Positions 1-8,403 of a stretch of 64,000 nt of DNA are shown one piece after another. The notes beneath the pieces were generated by a model. It did no database searches and was not told the DNA's origin. It worked only from the letters and a program-made list of their open reading frames with translations. Source of the DNA: Actinomycetota bacterium (GTDB taxonomy: Bacteria > Actinomycetota > Thermoleophilia > Miltoncostaeales > Miltoncostaeaceae); NCBI GenBank assembly GCA_963169235.1, contig CAUJCX010000055.1, forward strand, positions 1-64,000. Direction: 5' to 3'. Every line of letters starts with the position of its first letter. Positions within the stretch are counted from its first letter, which is position 1. The position numbers were made by a program, and so were the translations under genes.

Positions 1-375
1 CCCCACCGCGCCGTGCTCGCCGGCCAGACCCGCCGCGCCGGGGCCGGCCGCGCCCGCCCCCGGGCCGGCCAGCTCGAGCAGCGGCGGCAGGTCGCACGCG
101 TCGTCGATGGCGCCCAGCGCACTGATCAGCACGGCGCCCAGCAACAGTCCGCGGGCCTCGGAGTCGACCGGCAGGAAGTAGAGCATCGGCAGCGCGGCGC
201 CGACGGCGATCGCGAGGCCCCCCATGCGCGGGGTGGCCTCGGTGTGGATGCGCCGCCCCGACGGCTGGTCGACCGCTCCCAGGCGGCGGGCGAGGCGCCC
301 GGCGACCGGCGTGAGGCCCAGCGTGACGAGGGCCGCGACGACGGCGCACAGCACCGGTATGAACGTGGTGATCAC
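1..375 (-). CDS. WecA/MraY-like undecaprenyl-phosphate phospho-sugar transferase, N-terminal part (cut by window edge)
   Basis: Membrane enzyme family (glycosyltransferase 4) that moves a phospho-amino sugar from a UDP-sugar to undecaprenyl phosphate, the first lipid-linked step of wall polymer or O-antigen synthesis. 125 codons are visible from a GTG start with an AAGGA about 11 nt upstream. The first 20 residues form a membrane helix. The family block RRIHTEATPRMGGLAI lies near residues 41-56, and the Mg-binding IDDACDLPP near residues 90-98. After this the helix is very Gly/Ala/Pro-rich, which is unusual, but the other two frames read worse. It sits downstream of upp, matching the actinobacterial order upp/glyA - wecA-like - atp genes. 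Whether it is WecA, TagO or another paralogue cannot be decided from half a protein. Confidence 0.8.
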   Translation of the reverse strand, partial: MITTFIPVLCAVVAALVTLGLTPVAGRLARRLGAVDQPSGRRIHTEATPRMGGLAIAVGAALPMLYFLPVDSEARGLLLGAVLISALGAIDDACDLPPLLELAGPGAGAAGPGAAGLAGEHGAVG

Positions 376-475
376 GCCGCGGTCACGTCCTTGCGGGGGC
401 GGGTCCGGGCCGCCTGCGCGGCCCTCTGGGCCGATTCTAGGCCAGCCGTCCGGCGCCGCCCGTTGCGCCGGTGCG

Positions 476-1123
476 TCAGGGCTCGGGGGGTCGCGCCGGC
501 GCGTACAGGCGGTCGCCCGCATCGCCGAGGCCCGGCATGATGAAGCCGCGCTCGTTGAGGCGCTCGTCCACCGCCGCCACCGTGATCTGCACGTCCGGGT
601 ACGCCGCGGTCACCCTCTCGAGGCCCTCCGGCGCCGCGATGAGGCCCGCCAGGCGCAGCGACGCCGGCCGCAGTTTCGCGATCTCGTCGAGGGCGGCCAC
701 GCACGACCCGCCGGTCGCCACCATCACGTCGAGCGCCACGACGTCGTCGGCGCTGAGGTCGTCGGGGATGCTCTCCAGGTACACGCGCGGCTTCAGCGTG
801 GCCTCGTCGCGCGCCATGCCCAGGAAGCCGACGCGGGCCCGCTCGGGCATCAGCGCCAGCGCGGGGTCGAGCATCGCCAGCCCGGCGCGCAGGATGGGGA
901 TGACGGTGATGCGGCGGGCGGCGCGGCGCACGTGGGCGACGGCCATGGGCGTGGTCACCGTGCTCTCGCGCGCCTCGAGGTCGCGCAGCGCCTCGGCGAT
1001 CACCAGCGTGGTGAGGCAGCCCACGGCGCGCCGGAACGCGGGCGACGGGGTGTCGCGGTCGCGCAGGAGGGCCAGGTGCTCATCGGCGAGCGTGCTGTCG
1101 AGCACGCGGACGGAGTCGGACAC
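476..1123 (-). CDS. upp: Uracil phosphoribosyltransferase
   Basis: Cytosolic pyrimidine salvage enzyme that makes UMP from uracil and PRPP. The 215-residue length fits the family. Diagnostic blocks are ILRAGLAM (residues 77-84), the PRPP loop LDVMVATGGS (131-140; most homologues read LDPMLATGG) and the uracil-binding C-terminal GFIMPGLGDAGDRL (193-206). The start is GTG. The 100-nt gap to the phospho-sugar transferase gene suggests the two may be co-transcribed. Upp next to a WecA-like gene and near glyA is a familiar Gram-positive arrangement. Nothing odd was seen apart from the Pro to Val change in the PRPP loop. Confidence 0.95.
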   Translation of the reverse strand: MSDSVRVLDSTLADEHLALLRDRDTPSPAFRRAVGCLTTLVIAEALRDLEARESTVTTPMAVAHVRRAARRITVIPILRAGLAMLDPALALMPERARVGFLGMARDEATLKPRVYLESIPDDLSADDVVALDVMVATGGSCVAALDEIAKLRPASLRLAGLIAAPEGLERVTAAYPDVQITVAAVDERLNERGFIMPGLGDAGDRLYAPARPPEP

Positions 1124-1163
1124 CGCGCCACTCTACGGCACCCGGCCGCCGGCGACGGGACGG

Positions 1164-2180
1164 TCACGCCCCCCGGCGCGCGAACCCCCACTCCAGCAGC
1201 GCGCGCACCGCCCGGTCGCGCTCCGCCCGTGATGGCGCCCCGAGCACCACGGCGAACACCCGGTGGCCGCCGCGGGACGCCGACGCGACCATGCACCAGC
1301 CCGCGCCGCGCGTGTGGCCGGTCTTGACCCCGTCCATCCCGTCCACGGCGCCCAGCAGCGTGTTGGTCGCCGGTATCGGCACGCCGTGCAGGCGGGCCGA
1401 CGGTCGCACCGCGGCGTCCCGGAACTGCGCGTACCGCATCACGTCCCGGGCCAGCCGGGCGGTGTCGGCCGCGGTCGAGTACTGGCCGGCGGCGTCGAGG
1501 CCCACCGGGTTGGCGTAGCGCGTCGACGTCATGCCCAGGCGCTGGGCCTCGGCGTTCATGCGGGCCACGAACGCGTCGCGGGAGCCCGCCTCGTCAACCG
1601 CCAGCGCGTCGGCCGCGTCGCCCGCGCTGACGATCACCATGGCGCGGAAAAGCACGTCACGTTGCTGCACCTCACCCGCCCGCAGGCCGATCACCGACTC
1701 GTCGGCGGCGGCCGGGTACGCGGGCGCCGTCACCGGGTGGTCGGGACGACCCGCGGCCAGCACCACCTTCGCCGTCATGAGCTTGGTGATGCTGCCGATG
1801 GGAACCCGCACGTCGGCGCGGCTGCCACCCAACCGGCCGCCCGTGGCGCCGTCCACGACGACCCACGCCCGCACGTCCGGCGACGGCGCCGTGGCCGCTT
1901 CGACGACGGGCGAGGCGGGGCGTGCGCCGCCGAGCGCGGTCGATCCTCCGGCACCGTCGCGGATCACCGCGACGCCCACCGACGCGGTGCAGATCACCAG
2001 CGCGGCGACGGCCACCCGCCCGCGGCGACGCGATGCCCGGGCCGCGCGCCCCCGGTGGACGCTGCGCGGCCGGCGCCGGTCGCCCCGTCGCGCCGTCGTG
2101 CTGCGGGGGGCCGGGCGGGGCCCGCCGTTCGTGCGTCGTGCGTTCATGCCTGCGAGGGTCCCATCGCCGGGCGGGCGCAA
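1164..2180 (-). CDS. D-alanyl-D-alanine carboxypeptidase (peptidase S11, PBP5/DacB type)
   Basis: Periplasmic or extracytoplasmic serine enzyme that trims the terminal D-Ala from peptidoglycan stem peptides. The SxxK motif is SITK (residues 130-133) and the KTG triad is GVKTGHT (286-288). The middle SxN motif reads SAG (185-187), so the usual Asn is Gly. A very Arg-rich cytoplasmic stretch of about 50 residues precedes one membrane anchor (55-73). The TTG start at 2180 has AGGAGGG 10 nt upstream; an in-frame ATG at 2147 (residue 12) has no good ribosome site but is a possible alternative. It lies alone between upp and pdxH. Family assignment is firm; the activity with the altered SxN motif is not. 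Confidence 0.88.
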   Translation of the reverse strand: MRPPGDGTLAGMNARRTNGGPRPAPRSTTARRGDRRRPRSVHRGRAARASRRRGRVAVAALVICTASVGVAVIRDGAGGSTALGGARPASPVVEAATAPSPDVRAWVVVDGATGGRLGGSRADVRVPIGSITKLMTAKVVLAAGRPDHPVTAPAYPAAADESVIGLRAGEVQQRDVLFRAMVIVSAGDAADALAVDEAGSRDAFVARMNAEAQRLGMTSTRYANPVGLDAAGQYSTAADTARLARDVMRYAQFRDAAVRPSARLHGVPIPATNTLLGAVDGMDGVKTGHTRGAGWCMVASASRGGHRVFAVVLGAPSRAERDRAVRALLEWGFARRGA

Positions 2181-2231
2181 CCATCGGGAACCCTCCTGGC
2201 CCGCATCCGGAATGTCCCGGATGAGCCGCTG

Positions 2232-2840
2232 CTACGGCGACAGCCGCGAACGCGTCCAGCCGTCGCCATCCCGCAGGTACATCACGCGGTCGTGCAGGCG
2301 GTCGGTGCGCGCCTCCCAGAACTCCATGACGCGCGGCCGCACCACGTAGCCGCCCCAATACCCGGGCAGCGCCACGGGGCCGCCCTGAAAGCGGGCCGCC
2401 GCGTCGGCGTACGCCTGCTCCAGCGGCGCGCGCCCGGCGATCACCTGCCCCTGAGCCGACGCCCACGCCCCTACCTGATGCCCGCGGGGACGCGACGCGA
2501 AGTACGCCTCGGACTCGTCGCGGGGAAGCTCGCCGGCGTCGCCCTCCACCCGCACCTGGCGCCCCGGCGGGTACCAGTAGAACGTCAGCGCGGCGCGTGC
2601 GTCGCCCGCCAGATCGCGGCCCTTGCGGCTGGAGCGGTTGGTGAAGAAGCGGAACCCGCGGGCGTCCGCGCCGCGCAGGAGCACCATGCGTGCCGACGGC
2701 GCCCCGTCGGCGCCCGTGGTGGCCAGCGTCATCGCCTCGGGCTCGTGGCAGCCCGCGGCGCGGGCCTCGGCCAGCCAGCGCGCGAACAGCTCCATCGGGT
2801 CGGCCGGGACGTTGCCGGGATCCAGGTGACCAGTGTCCAT
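2232..2840 (-). CDS. pdxH: Pyridoxamine 5'-phosphate oxidase
   Basis: FMN enzyme that oxidises pyridoxamine or pyridoxine 5'-phosphate to pyridoxal 5'-phosphate, the cofactor used by GlyA and HisC also in this window. 202 residues, typical length. Visible family features are SARMVLLRG (FMN-contacting), RGFRFFTNRSSRKG, the ALTFYWYPPGRQVRVEG block, SRPRGHQVGAWAS and the C-terminal W-x-R-x-R-L-x-P ending. The ATG at 2840 lies 52 nt from the divergently transcribed membrane-protein gene, so the two probably share a small promoter region. The next gene downstream, the carboxypeptidase, starts 51 nt after the pdxH stop. Confidence 0.95.
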   Translation of the reverse strand: MDTGHLDPGNVPADPMELFARWLAEARAAGCHEPEAMTLATTGADGAPSARMVLLRGADARGFRFFTNRSSRKGRDLAGDARAALTFYWYPPGRQVRVEGDAGELPRDESEAYFASRPRGHQVGAWASAQGQVIAGRAPLEQAYADAAARFQGGPVALPGYWGGYVVRPRVMEFWEARTDRLHDRVMYLRDGDGWTRSRLSP

Positions 2841-2892
2841 ACCTGCACGTTACGCCCGGCGCCCCGGGCGGGGGGTCCCTAGCATCGACGGC

Positions 2893-3369
2893 ATGGACAT
2901 GTGGACCCTGGTGCGCTTCCTTCATCTGCTGGCCGTCGCCGCGTGGCTGGGAGGCATGCTGTTCCTGGGCCTCATCGTGGTGCCGTCCGTGCGGGCGCAC
3001 GGGGGCCTGCAGGCCTCACGCGCGCTCATCACCACCGTCGGCCGCCGCTACGGCCTGATGGGCGGCATCGCGTGGGTGGTGCTGATCGCGACAGGCCTCG
3101 CGATGTTCCACCACCGCACCGGCGGCTTCGGCACGCTGGGCGACGGCGAGTACGGCCGCAAGGTGATGGAGAAGCTGGCGCTCGTGACGCTCATGGGCAT
3201 CGCGGTCGTGTTCCACAGCGTGGTGCAGGCGCCCCGCATCCGCCGCGCCGAGGCCGACGGCGACGAGGCGGCCCGCACGCGGTGGCGCAAGGTCGGCGCG
3301 ACCATCGACGCGGGCGTGCTGCTGGCGACCCTCCTGGCCCTGTGGCTGGGGGTCTCGCTGGTGTCGTAG
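2893..3369 (+). CDS. Small integral membrane protein, CopD/DUF2269-like
   Basis: 158 residues with four predicted membrane helices. The first carries the RFLHLLAVAAWLGGMLFL pattern of CopD-like and related haem or copper-associated membrane proteins, with a conserved-looking His in helix 1 and two further His residues after helix 2 (MFHHRTGG). I chose ATG at 2893; upstream in-frame codons back to 2833 give a polar, Arg-rich stretch with no family character. It is divergent from pdxH and convergent with the signalling gene below. Its function is unknown: copper uptake, haem binding or an electron-transfer partner are all possible, and the name records only the fold type. Confidence 0.7.
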   Translation: MDMWTLVRFLHLLAVAAWLGGMLFLGLIVVPSVRAHGGLQASRALITTVGRRYGLMGGIAWVVLIATGLAMFHHRTGGFGTLGDGEYGRKVMEKLALVTLMGIAVVFHSVVQAPRIRRAEADGDEAARTRWRKVGATIDAGVLLATLLALWLGVSLVS

Positions 3370-3373
3370 GGCG

Positions 3374-3390
3374 GCCCGGCCCCGCCGGGC
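3374..3390. terminator. Small GC hairpin between convergent genes
   Basis: A perfect 6-bp stem GCCCGG/CCGGGC with a 5-nt loop sits in the 29-nt gap between the convergent membrane-protein gene and the GGDEF gene. No T-run is seen on either strand, so termination by this hairpin is inferred from position only. Confidence 0.4.
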
Positions 3391-3398
3391 GGACCGGC

Positions 3399-5394
3399 TC
3401 AGGCCGGGACCGCGTCCCGCAGGTGCGGCACGACGACGGGCGACAAGAGGCCCCCCGCGTGCGAGCTGACCACCAGGAACGCGTCGTCGTGCGACGTGCC
3501 CGGGTCGCCGTCGCGGCCGTTGACCAGCGTGTCCCACATGTCGGCCACCGCGATGATGCAGGCCCCCGTCGGCCGGCCGTTGACCTCTCCCGCCTCGGCG
3601 CGCTCCGACCAGCGGCGGTGGCGATCACGCACCCAGCGGGACTGCTCCTCGTCGAGCACGCCGGACGCGGCCGCGAGCCCCGCGCTGAGGTGTGCGCCGG
3701 TCCACGCGGTGGCCGTGCCCGCGGCGCCGCCACCCGGCAGGCCAGGCACGCCGACGGCCGCGAGATCGTGCAGAAGCGCGGCCTCCTGCAACCGCCGCTG
3801 GTCGCCGGGCGACCACATCAGGCGGCCGGCCAGCGTGAGGGACAGCTCCCCGACCCGGGCCGCGTGGTCGGCGTGGCCGCCGCCCATGGTCGTGCCGACG
3901 CGCTCCAGCAGCTCGCGCGCGCTGCGGGCCCGCGTCTCGCGCGATCCCACGGCCTCGATGACGGCCTGGAGCTGAACGGTGTAGGGGAACACCGAGTCGC
4001 GGCCGAAGCGCTTGGCCCAGTAGAGCGCGGCGTCGGCGCGCTCGAGCAGCTCCTTGCGGCCGATGCCGGGCTCGAGCCCGCACGCGCCGAAGCTGGCGGT
4101 GACGGTGCCGACGACGGGGAACGGCGTTGCCCGCACGGCGGCGCGGGTGCGCTCAGCGGCCTCCACGGCCGCGATGAGGTCGGTGCCGGGCATCAGCCAG
4201 GCGAACTCCTCCCCGCCGATGCGCCCGAGGAAGTCCCCCACCCGGGCCGTGCGCGACAGACGCCGCGCGAGCTGCTCGAGCACCTGATCGCCCACGGGGT
4301 GGCCGTGCACGTCGTTGACCTGCTTGAAATGGTCGATGTCGAGCACCACCAACGTGAGGTGGTGCCCGTACCGGCCCGCGTCCTCCACCGCCTCGGCCAG
4401 GCGCTCGTGGAACGCGCGGGCGTTGTTGAGCCCGGTCAGCGAGTCGGTGGTCGCCAGCGCCACCAGCGACCGGTGGGCCTCGTCGTTGGTCACCGCCAGC
4501 GCGACGATCTCGGCGAAGCGGGTGAGGCTGTGGCGCGCCGCCTCGTCGGCCTCGAACACCGGCACGTCGACGACGACCCGGCCCCAGGACCTACCGGCCA
4601 CGTCCACCCTGGCGTCCGCCAGCGGTGCCCCCGGGGACGTCACCCACCCCTCCACCGTGCCGCCGTCGGCGGCGACGACGGCGGCACGCGCGCCCAGCAG
4701 CTGAGGCCAGCTCGGCCGCGACCTGCTGCTGCAGCTCGGCCAGCGGGGCCCGCCGGGCCACGGCGCGGCTGAGCCGCTCCAGCGCCTCGCGCTCGCGTCC
4801 GGCCCGCCACGCCTCGGTGATGTCGCGCAGCACCATCACGACGGCCTGGTGATCGTCGGCGCCGCCCAGCGCGCGGGTGGCGAGGTCGGCGATGAACGAT
4901 CCGCCACGGCCGTTGGCGACGCGCACGGCGCCCGTGTGGCCGTCGGTGCCCGAGGCGACGAGGTCGGTGGCGTCCTGGCGGCCCCACTCGTCCGGCGCGT
5001 CCTCCACCGACGACACGCGCACGGCGGTGCGCATCGGGCGGCCCGGCAGGGCCCCGTCGACGTAGCCCAACAGCTCGTGGGCCTCCGGGTTGGCCGACTC
5101 GATCACCCCGTCGGGGCCGATCACCAGCACGCCGTCGCCGAGGCTCCCCAGCACGGCCGCCAGCCGATCACGCTCGGCCGCCACCAGCTCGGACGTGGCC
5201 GTGACGCGGGCCGCCATCTCCTCCATCTCGCGCGACGCGATGGTCATGGAGCGCTCGTAGACGTACCGCTCGCGATCGATGTCGGCGTACGTCGCGGAGA
5301 TGCGCTCGAGGAACCCGCTCCACGTCGTGGCATCGGGCGGCGCGGCGCCGTCGATGCGAAGGCGACGCAGCTGGCGGGCGAGGAGCTGGTGCAT
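3399..5394 (-). pseudogene. PAS-GAF-GGDEF-HD signalling protein split by a single-base insertion
   Basis: Reads as a cytosolic diguanylate cyclase sensor. From ATG 5394: coiled coil (about 30-80), PAS domain (78-195, with VLGSLGDGVLVIGPDG), then the start of a GAF-like domain. At 4704 one extra A shifts the frame; beyond it the first frame turns into an Arg run and soon stops. Removing that base gives 665 whole codons (664 residues) continuing with GAF, a GGDEF domain (DSLTGLNNARAF, active site RIGGEEF near 393-397) and a degenerate HD domain (HADHAARV, LLHDLAAVGVP) with no GYP. The start lies 8 nt past the FIST gene stop, so the two form an operon. It may be a real pseudogene, a sequencing error, or two cooperating halves; the second half has no clear ribosome site of its own. 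Confidence 0.8.
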
Positions 5395-5402
5395 GACCCG
5401 GG

Positions 5403-6578
5403 TCAGGCGACCTCGCGCTCCGACACCGCCATCACCGTCATCGTCTGGTTGTGCAGGCAGCACACGCCGGCGACGCCGGGGCCGATCTCGCCGTACGAGT
5501 AGAAACCCACCTGCACGCTGCCGGCGGGAAGGCAGTCCTGCGCCGCGGCCAGCTCGTCGTCGATGCGCTGGCCCATCGCGAGGCGACGACCGACGCAGCT
5601 GACGGCCACCACGGCGACCTGGCCGGCCTGGGGCGACAGCCCGGCGACGGCCTGGGTCGCGGCGGCGCCGGCGGCCTCCGAGAGCTGGTCCAGCGTCGAG
5701 GTCATCAGGTGGGCGACGCCGCCGGCCACCACGTCGCCGGCGAACGTCATGGAGCCCTCCTCGTCGTCGATCGCGAGGATCGTCCGCACCACCGCGCCGT
5801 CGCCGTGGTCGGACGTGACCGACAGCGGGAACAGCAGCGCCGAGCCCGGCAGATCGGCGGCGAAGTCACCGAGGTACGCCCGGTAGAGCGGCACGGCGGG
5901 CTCACCGTCGAGCTCGTACAGCACGTTGCCCTCGGAGCGCGTCACCGCGCGGCCCGGCCCGAACGACGACCACCCGCCGGCGGATCCCACCCCGACCTCG
6001 ACGCCGTCGCCGTACATGCCGACGGCCGCGACCACCCCGGGCTGGGCGGCGCCGCCCGCGGCGACCCACGTGTGGCCGAAGCGCTCACCGTCGCCGGCCA
6101 GGCCACCCGCGACGCGGACGCCGTCCGGCAGGCCCTCCACCAGGCCGCGCGTGAGCTCGGACCCGTTGACGGCCAGGCCGTCGCTCACCAGGAAGACGCC
6201 CTTGAGGTCGTCGCCGGCCAGCGCGGCGGCCAGCTCGAGGCCGACGGCGTGCACCGGACGCTCGGCCACGTCGGCGCGGGCCCAGCGCAGGGCGCCGTGC
6301 CGGAAGCGCATGATCACGCCGCTGAGCGTGCCCAGCTCCACCAGGTCCTCGCTGATCTCCCCCGCGCTCGAGCACGCCAGCACGATGGACGCCGGAAACG
6401 CGCGCTGCAACGCGGCCACGGGCCCGTCGGGGCCGCCGAGGTCGGCGTCGGCGAACGCCAGCACCAAGGTGCGGTCCCCGTCGAGGTGGACCGGCAGCGG
6501 GGCCTCGAAGCCGGTGTCCGAGCGCCACAGGCAACGGTGGGCCTCGAACGCGCCGGGAGATGCGGAGGTCGCGGTCAC
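5403..6578 (-). CDS. FIST-domain sensory protein
   Basis: About 391 residues with FIST_N (LVLAFADADLGG, ACSSAGEISEDLVELGTLSG, LFLVSDG-type segments, AGGLAGDGERFG) and a FIST_C domain (GNVLYELDGEPAVPLYRAYL ... SCVGRRLAMGQ ... GFYSYGEIGPG ... CCLHNQTMTVMAV). FIST domains are cytosolic small-ligand sensors, often coupled to signalling enzymes; amino acids have been suggested as ligands. Here the gene lies 8 nt upstream of the PAS-GGDEF gene, so it probably feeds a signal into c-di-GMP synthesis. The start is uncertain: GTG 6578 has only a closely spaced GGAG, and the open frame extends further upstream without homology. No membrane segment is visible. Confidence 0.85.
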   Translation of the reverse strand: MTATSASPGAFEAHRCLWRSDTGFEAPLPVHLDGDRTLVLAFADADLGGPDGPVAALQRAFPASIVLACSSAGEISEDLVELGTLSGVIMRFRHGALRWARADVAERPVHAVGLELAAALAGDDLKGVFLVSDGLAVNGSELTRGLVEGLPDGVRVAGGLAGDGERFGHTWVAAGGAAQPGVVAAVGMYGDGVEVGVGSAGGWSSFGPGRAVTRSEGNVLYELDGEPAVPLYRAYLGDFAADLPGSALLFPLSVTSDHGDGAVVRTILAIDDEEGSMTFAGDVVAGGVAHLMTSTLDQLSEAAGAAATQAVAGLSPQAGQVAVVAVSCVGRRLAMGQRIDDELAAAQDCLPAGSVQVGFYSYGEIGPGVAGVCCLHNQTMTVMAVSEREVA

Positions 6579-6685
6579 CTCCAGTTCATCGGTCAGGCCC
6601 GCCGGTAAATGATGGGAATGGGCAAAATCTCGCCGCACCGCCGGGTTTTTCCCCAGGGCCCGCGGCCGATCCCGCGCCCCGGCGA

Positions 6686-7984
6686 TCAGCCGACCGGCGT
6701 GCCCGACTCGACGCCCGCGTACAGCGGGAAACGATCGCCGATGGCCCGCGAACGCACGCGCAGGGCCGCCAGATCGTCGGCGGAGGCCTGGGGCGCCAGC
6801 GCCGCGGCGATGATGGCCCCGATCTCGCGCATCTCGTCCTCGCGCAGTCCCCGCGTGGTCAGCGCGGCCGTGCCCACGCGCAAGCCCGACGTGACGGTGG
6901 GCGGACGCTCGTCGAACGGGATGCCGTTCTTGTTGACGGTGATGCCGGCGTCGTCGAGGCGCGTCTCCCCGTCCGCACCCGTCAGCTCGGTGGCCGACAG
7001 GTCGATCAGCAGCAGGTGGTTGTCGGTGCCGCCGCTCACCAGCGACACGCCGGCGTCGGTCAGCGCCTCGGCCAAGGCGGCGCAGTTGGCCACCACCTGG
7101 TGCTGGCGCTGGCGGTACTCGGGCGTGAGCGCGTGGCCCAGCGCCACGGCCTTCCCGGCGATGACGTGCATCAGCGGGCCGCCCTGGAGCCCGGGGAACA
7201 CCGCGCGGTCGACGGCGGACGCCAGCTCCTCGGTGCACATCACCATGCCGCCGCGGGGGCCGCCCAGCGTCTTGTGGATGGTGGTGGTGGTGATGTCGGC
7301 GATGCCGACGGGCGACGGGTGCGCGCCGGCCGCCACCAGCCCCGCGATGTGGGCCATGTCCACCATCAGGCGGGCGCCCACCTCGTCGGCGATGGCACGG
7401 AACGCGGGGAAGTCGATCACCCGCGGATAGGCCGACGCGCCGGCGACGATGAGGGCGGGACGCGTCTGACGCGCCAGCTCGCGCACCTCGTCCATGTCGA
7501 TGCGGCAGTCCTCGCGCCGCACGTGGTACTGGTGAAACTCGTACAGGCGCCCCGAGAAGTTCACCTTCAGGCCGTGGGTGAGGTGCCCGCCGTGCGCCAG
7601 CGCCATCGCCAGCACGCGGTCGCCGGGCTTCAGCACGGCCATGTACGCCGCCTCGTTGGCGGTGGCGCCCGAGTGAGGCTGCACGTTGACGTGCGCGCAG
7701 CCGAACAGCTCGGTGGCCCGGTCGATGGCCAGTTGCTCCACCTGGTCGACCACCTCGCAGCCGCCGTAGTAGCGGCGGCCGGGCAGACCCTCCGCGTACT
7801 TGTTGGTGAGCACCGATCCGACGGCCTGCAGCACCGCGTTGCTGGTGAAGTTCTCGCTGGCGATCATCTCCAGCGTCTCACCCTGACGCCGGGCCTCCGC
7901 GGCCAGCAGTGCGGCGACGTCGGGGTCGACGTCCGCGATGTCCTTGCTCAGGTAGCTCTGGTCGTCGGCGAAGCTCACGCGCAT
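6686..7984 (-). CDS. glyA: Serine hydroxymethyltransferase
   Basis: PLP enzyme interconverting serine and glycine and charging tetrahydrofolate with one-carbon units. 432 residues; family blocks are [10 protein letters not shown] (near 39-48), [23 protein letters not shown] and the PLP-lysine motif [15 protein letters not shown] (Lys238). An AGGGGG lies directly before the ATG at 7984, which is too close. The in-frame GTG two codons later (7978) has a 6-nt spacing to it, so the true start may be that GTG. The gene stands between a small Cys-rich gene and the FIST operon, in the conserved prmC-glyA-upp neighbourhood. No glycine riboswitch was recognised in the 76-nt upstream gap. Confidence 0.97.
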   Translation of the reverse strand: MRVSFADDQSYLSKDIADVDPDVAALLAAEARRQGETLEMIASENFTSNAVLQAVGSVLTNKYAEGLPGRRYYGGCEVVDQVEQLAIDRATELFGCAHVNVQPHSGATANEAAYMAVLKPGDRVLAMALAHGGHLTHGLKVNFSGRLYEFHQYHVRREDCRIDMDEVRELARQTRPALIVAGASAYPRVIDFPAFRAIADEVGARLMVDMAHIAGLVAAGAHPSPVGIADITTTTIHKTLGGPRGGMVMCTEELASAVDRAVFPGLQGGPLMHVIAGKAVALGHALTPEYRQRQHQVVANCAALAEALTDAGVSLVSGGTDNHLLLIDLSATELTGADGETRLDDAGITVNKNGIPFDERPPTVTSGLRVGTAALTTRGLREDEMREIGAIIAAALAPQASADDLAALRVRSRAIGDRFPLYAGVESGTPVG

Positions 7985-8060
7985 CCCCCTGCCCGGTACG
8001 GATCGACACGGACACGGTACACGCGCCCCGGGGTGGGTCGCCTGAGCGCCTGGCGGCGTG

Positions 8061-8336
8061 CTAGCGGCGCACCACGCCGGTGCCGGCGCACGTGGGGCAC
8101 GGGCGCGGCACGAGGCCCTCCCCGTTGCGGGCGGGCGACAGGATGCGTGCCTGTCCCCAGCAGTGTGCGCAGAACACCACGTCGCACGCGCACAGCGGTG
8201 CGGGCTCCTGCGTGGCGGCGGCCCGGCACTCGTCCCGCCATTCGTCCCAGGAGTCGTAGGCGACGAGGAGACCGGTGCGATCGAGGACGGCGAACATGGC
8301 GAACTTCCATGTCGGTGGGCTGATTACGTACGCCAT
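8061..8336 (-). CDS. Small Cys-rich (zinc-ribbon-like) protein of unknown function
   Basis: 91 residues. The first half is polar with [12 protein letters not shown]; the second half has [15 protein letters not shown] and ends [13 protein letters not shown]. This gives seven Cys in C, CxC, CxxC and CxxC patterns; the last, CxxCxGxG-like, resembles a single DnaJ zinc-finger half-repeat. A zinc-binding fold is inferred. ATG 8336 is used; a second in-frame ATG at residue 14 is possible. It lies between prmC and glyA, where many Gram-positive genomes carry tsaC, and is not related to TsaC. The 67 bases upstream are noticeably more AT-rich than the surroundings. Confidence 0.6.
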   Translation of the reverse strand: MAYVISPPTWKFAMFAVLDRTGLLVAYDSWDEWRDECRAAATQEPAPLCACDVVFCAHCWGQARILSPARNGEGLVPRPCPTCAGTGVVRR

Positions 8337-8403
8337 CGACCGCGCCCGACGTCACGTGACATCTGTGACGCACTTTCTTTGCCATCGTCGGCGATTTTGG
8401 CGT

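Noticed and set aside
1-93. Possible frameshift in the WecA-like gene after the DLPP motif
   Set aside because: The Gly/Ala/Pro-rich stretch is odd, but the other two frames give Arg-rich products; the existing frame is the most protein-like and the gene runs off the window before it can be tested.
2901-4772. 623-codon plus-strand frame
   Set aside because: Runs through the membrane-protein gene out of frame and across the opposite GGDEF gene; the Arg/Gly/Pro-rich product has no family features.
7985-8060. Glycine riboswitch before glyA
   Set aside because: The gap is only 76 nt and shows no riboswitch-like conserved core.
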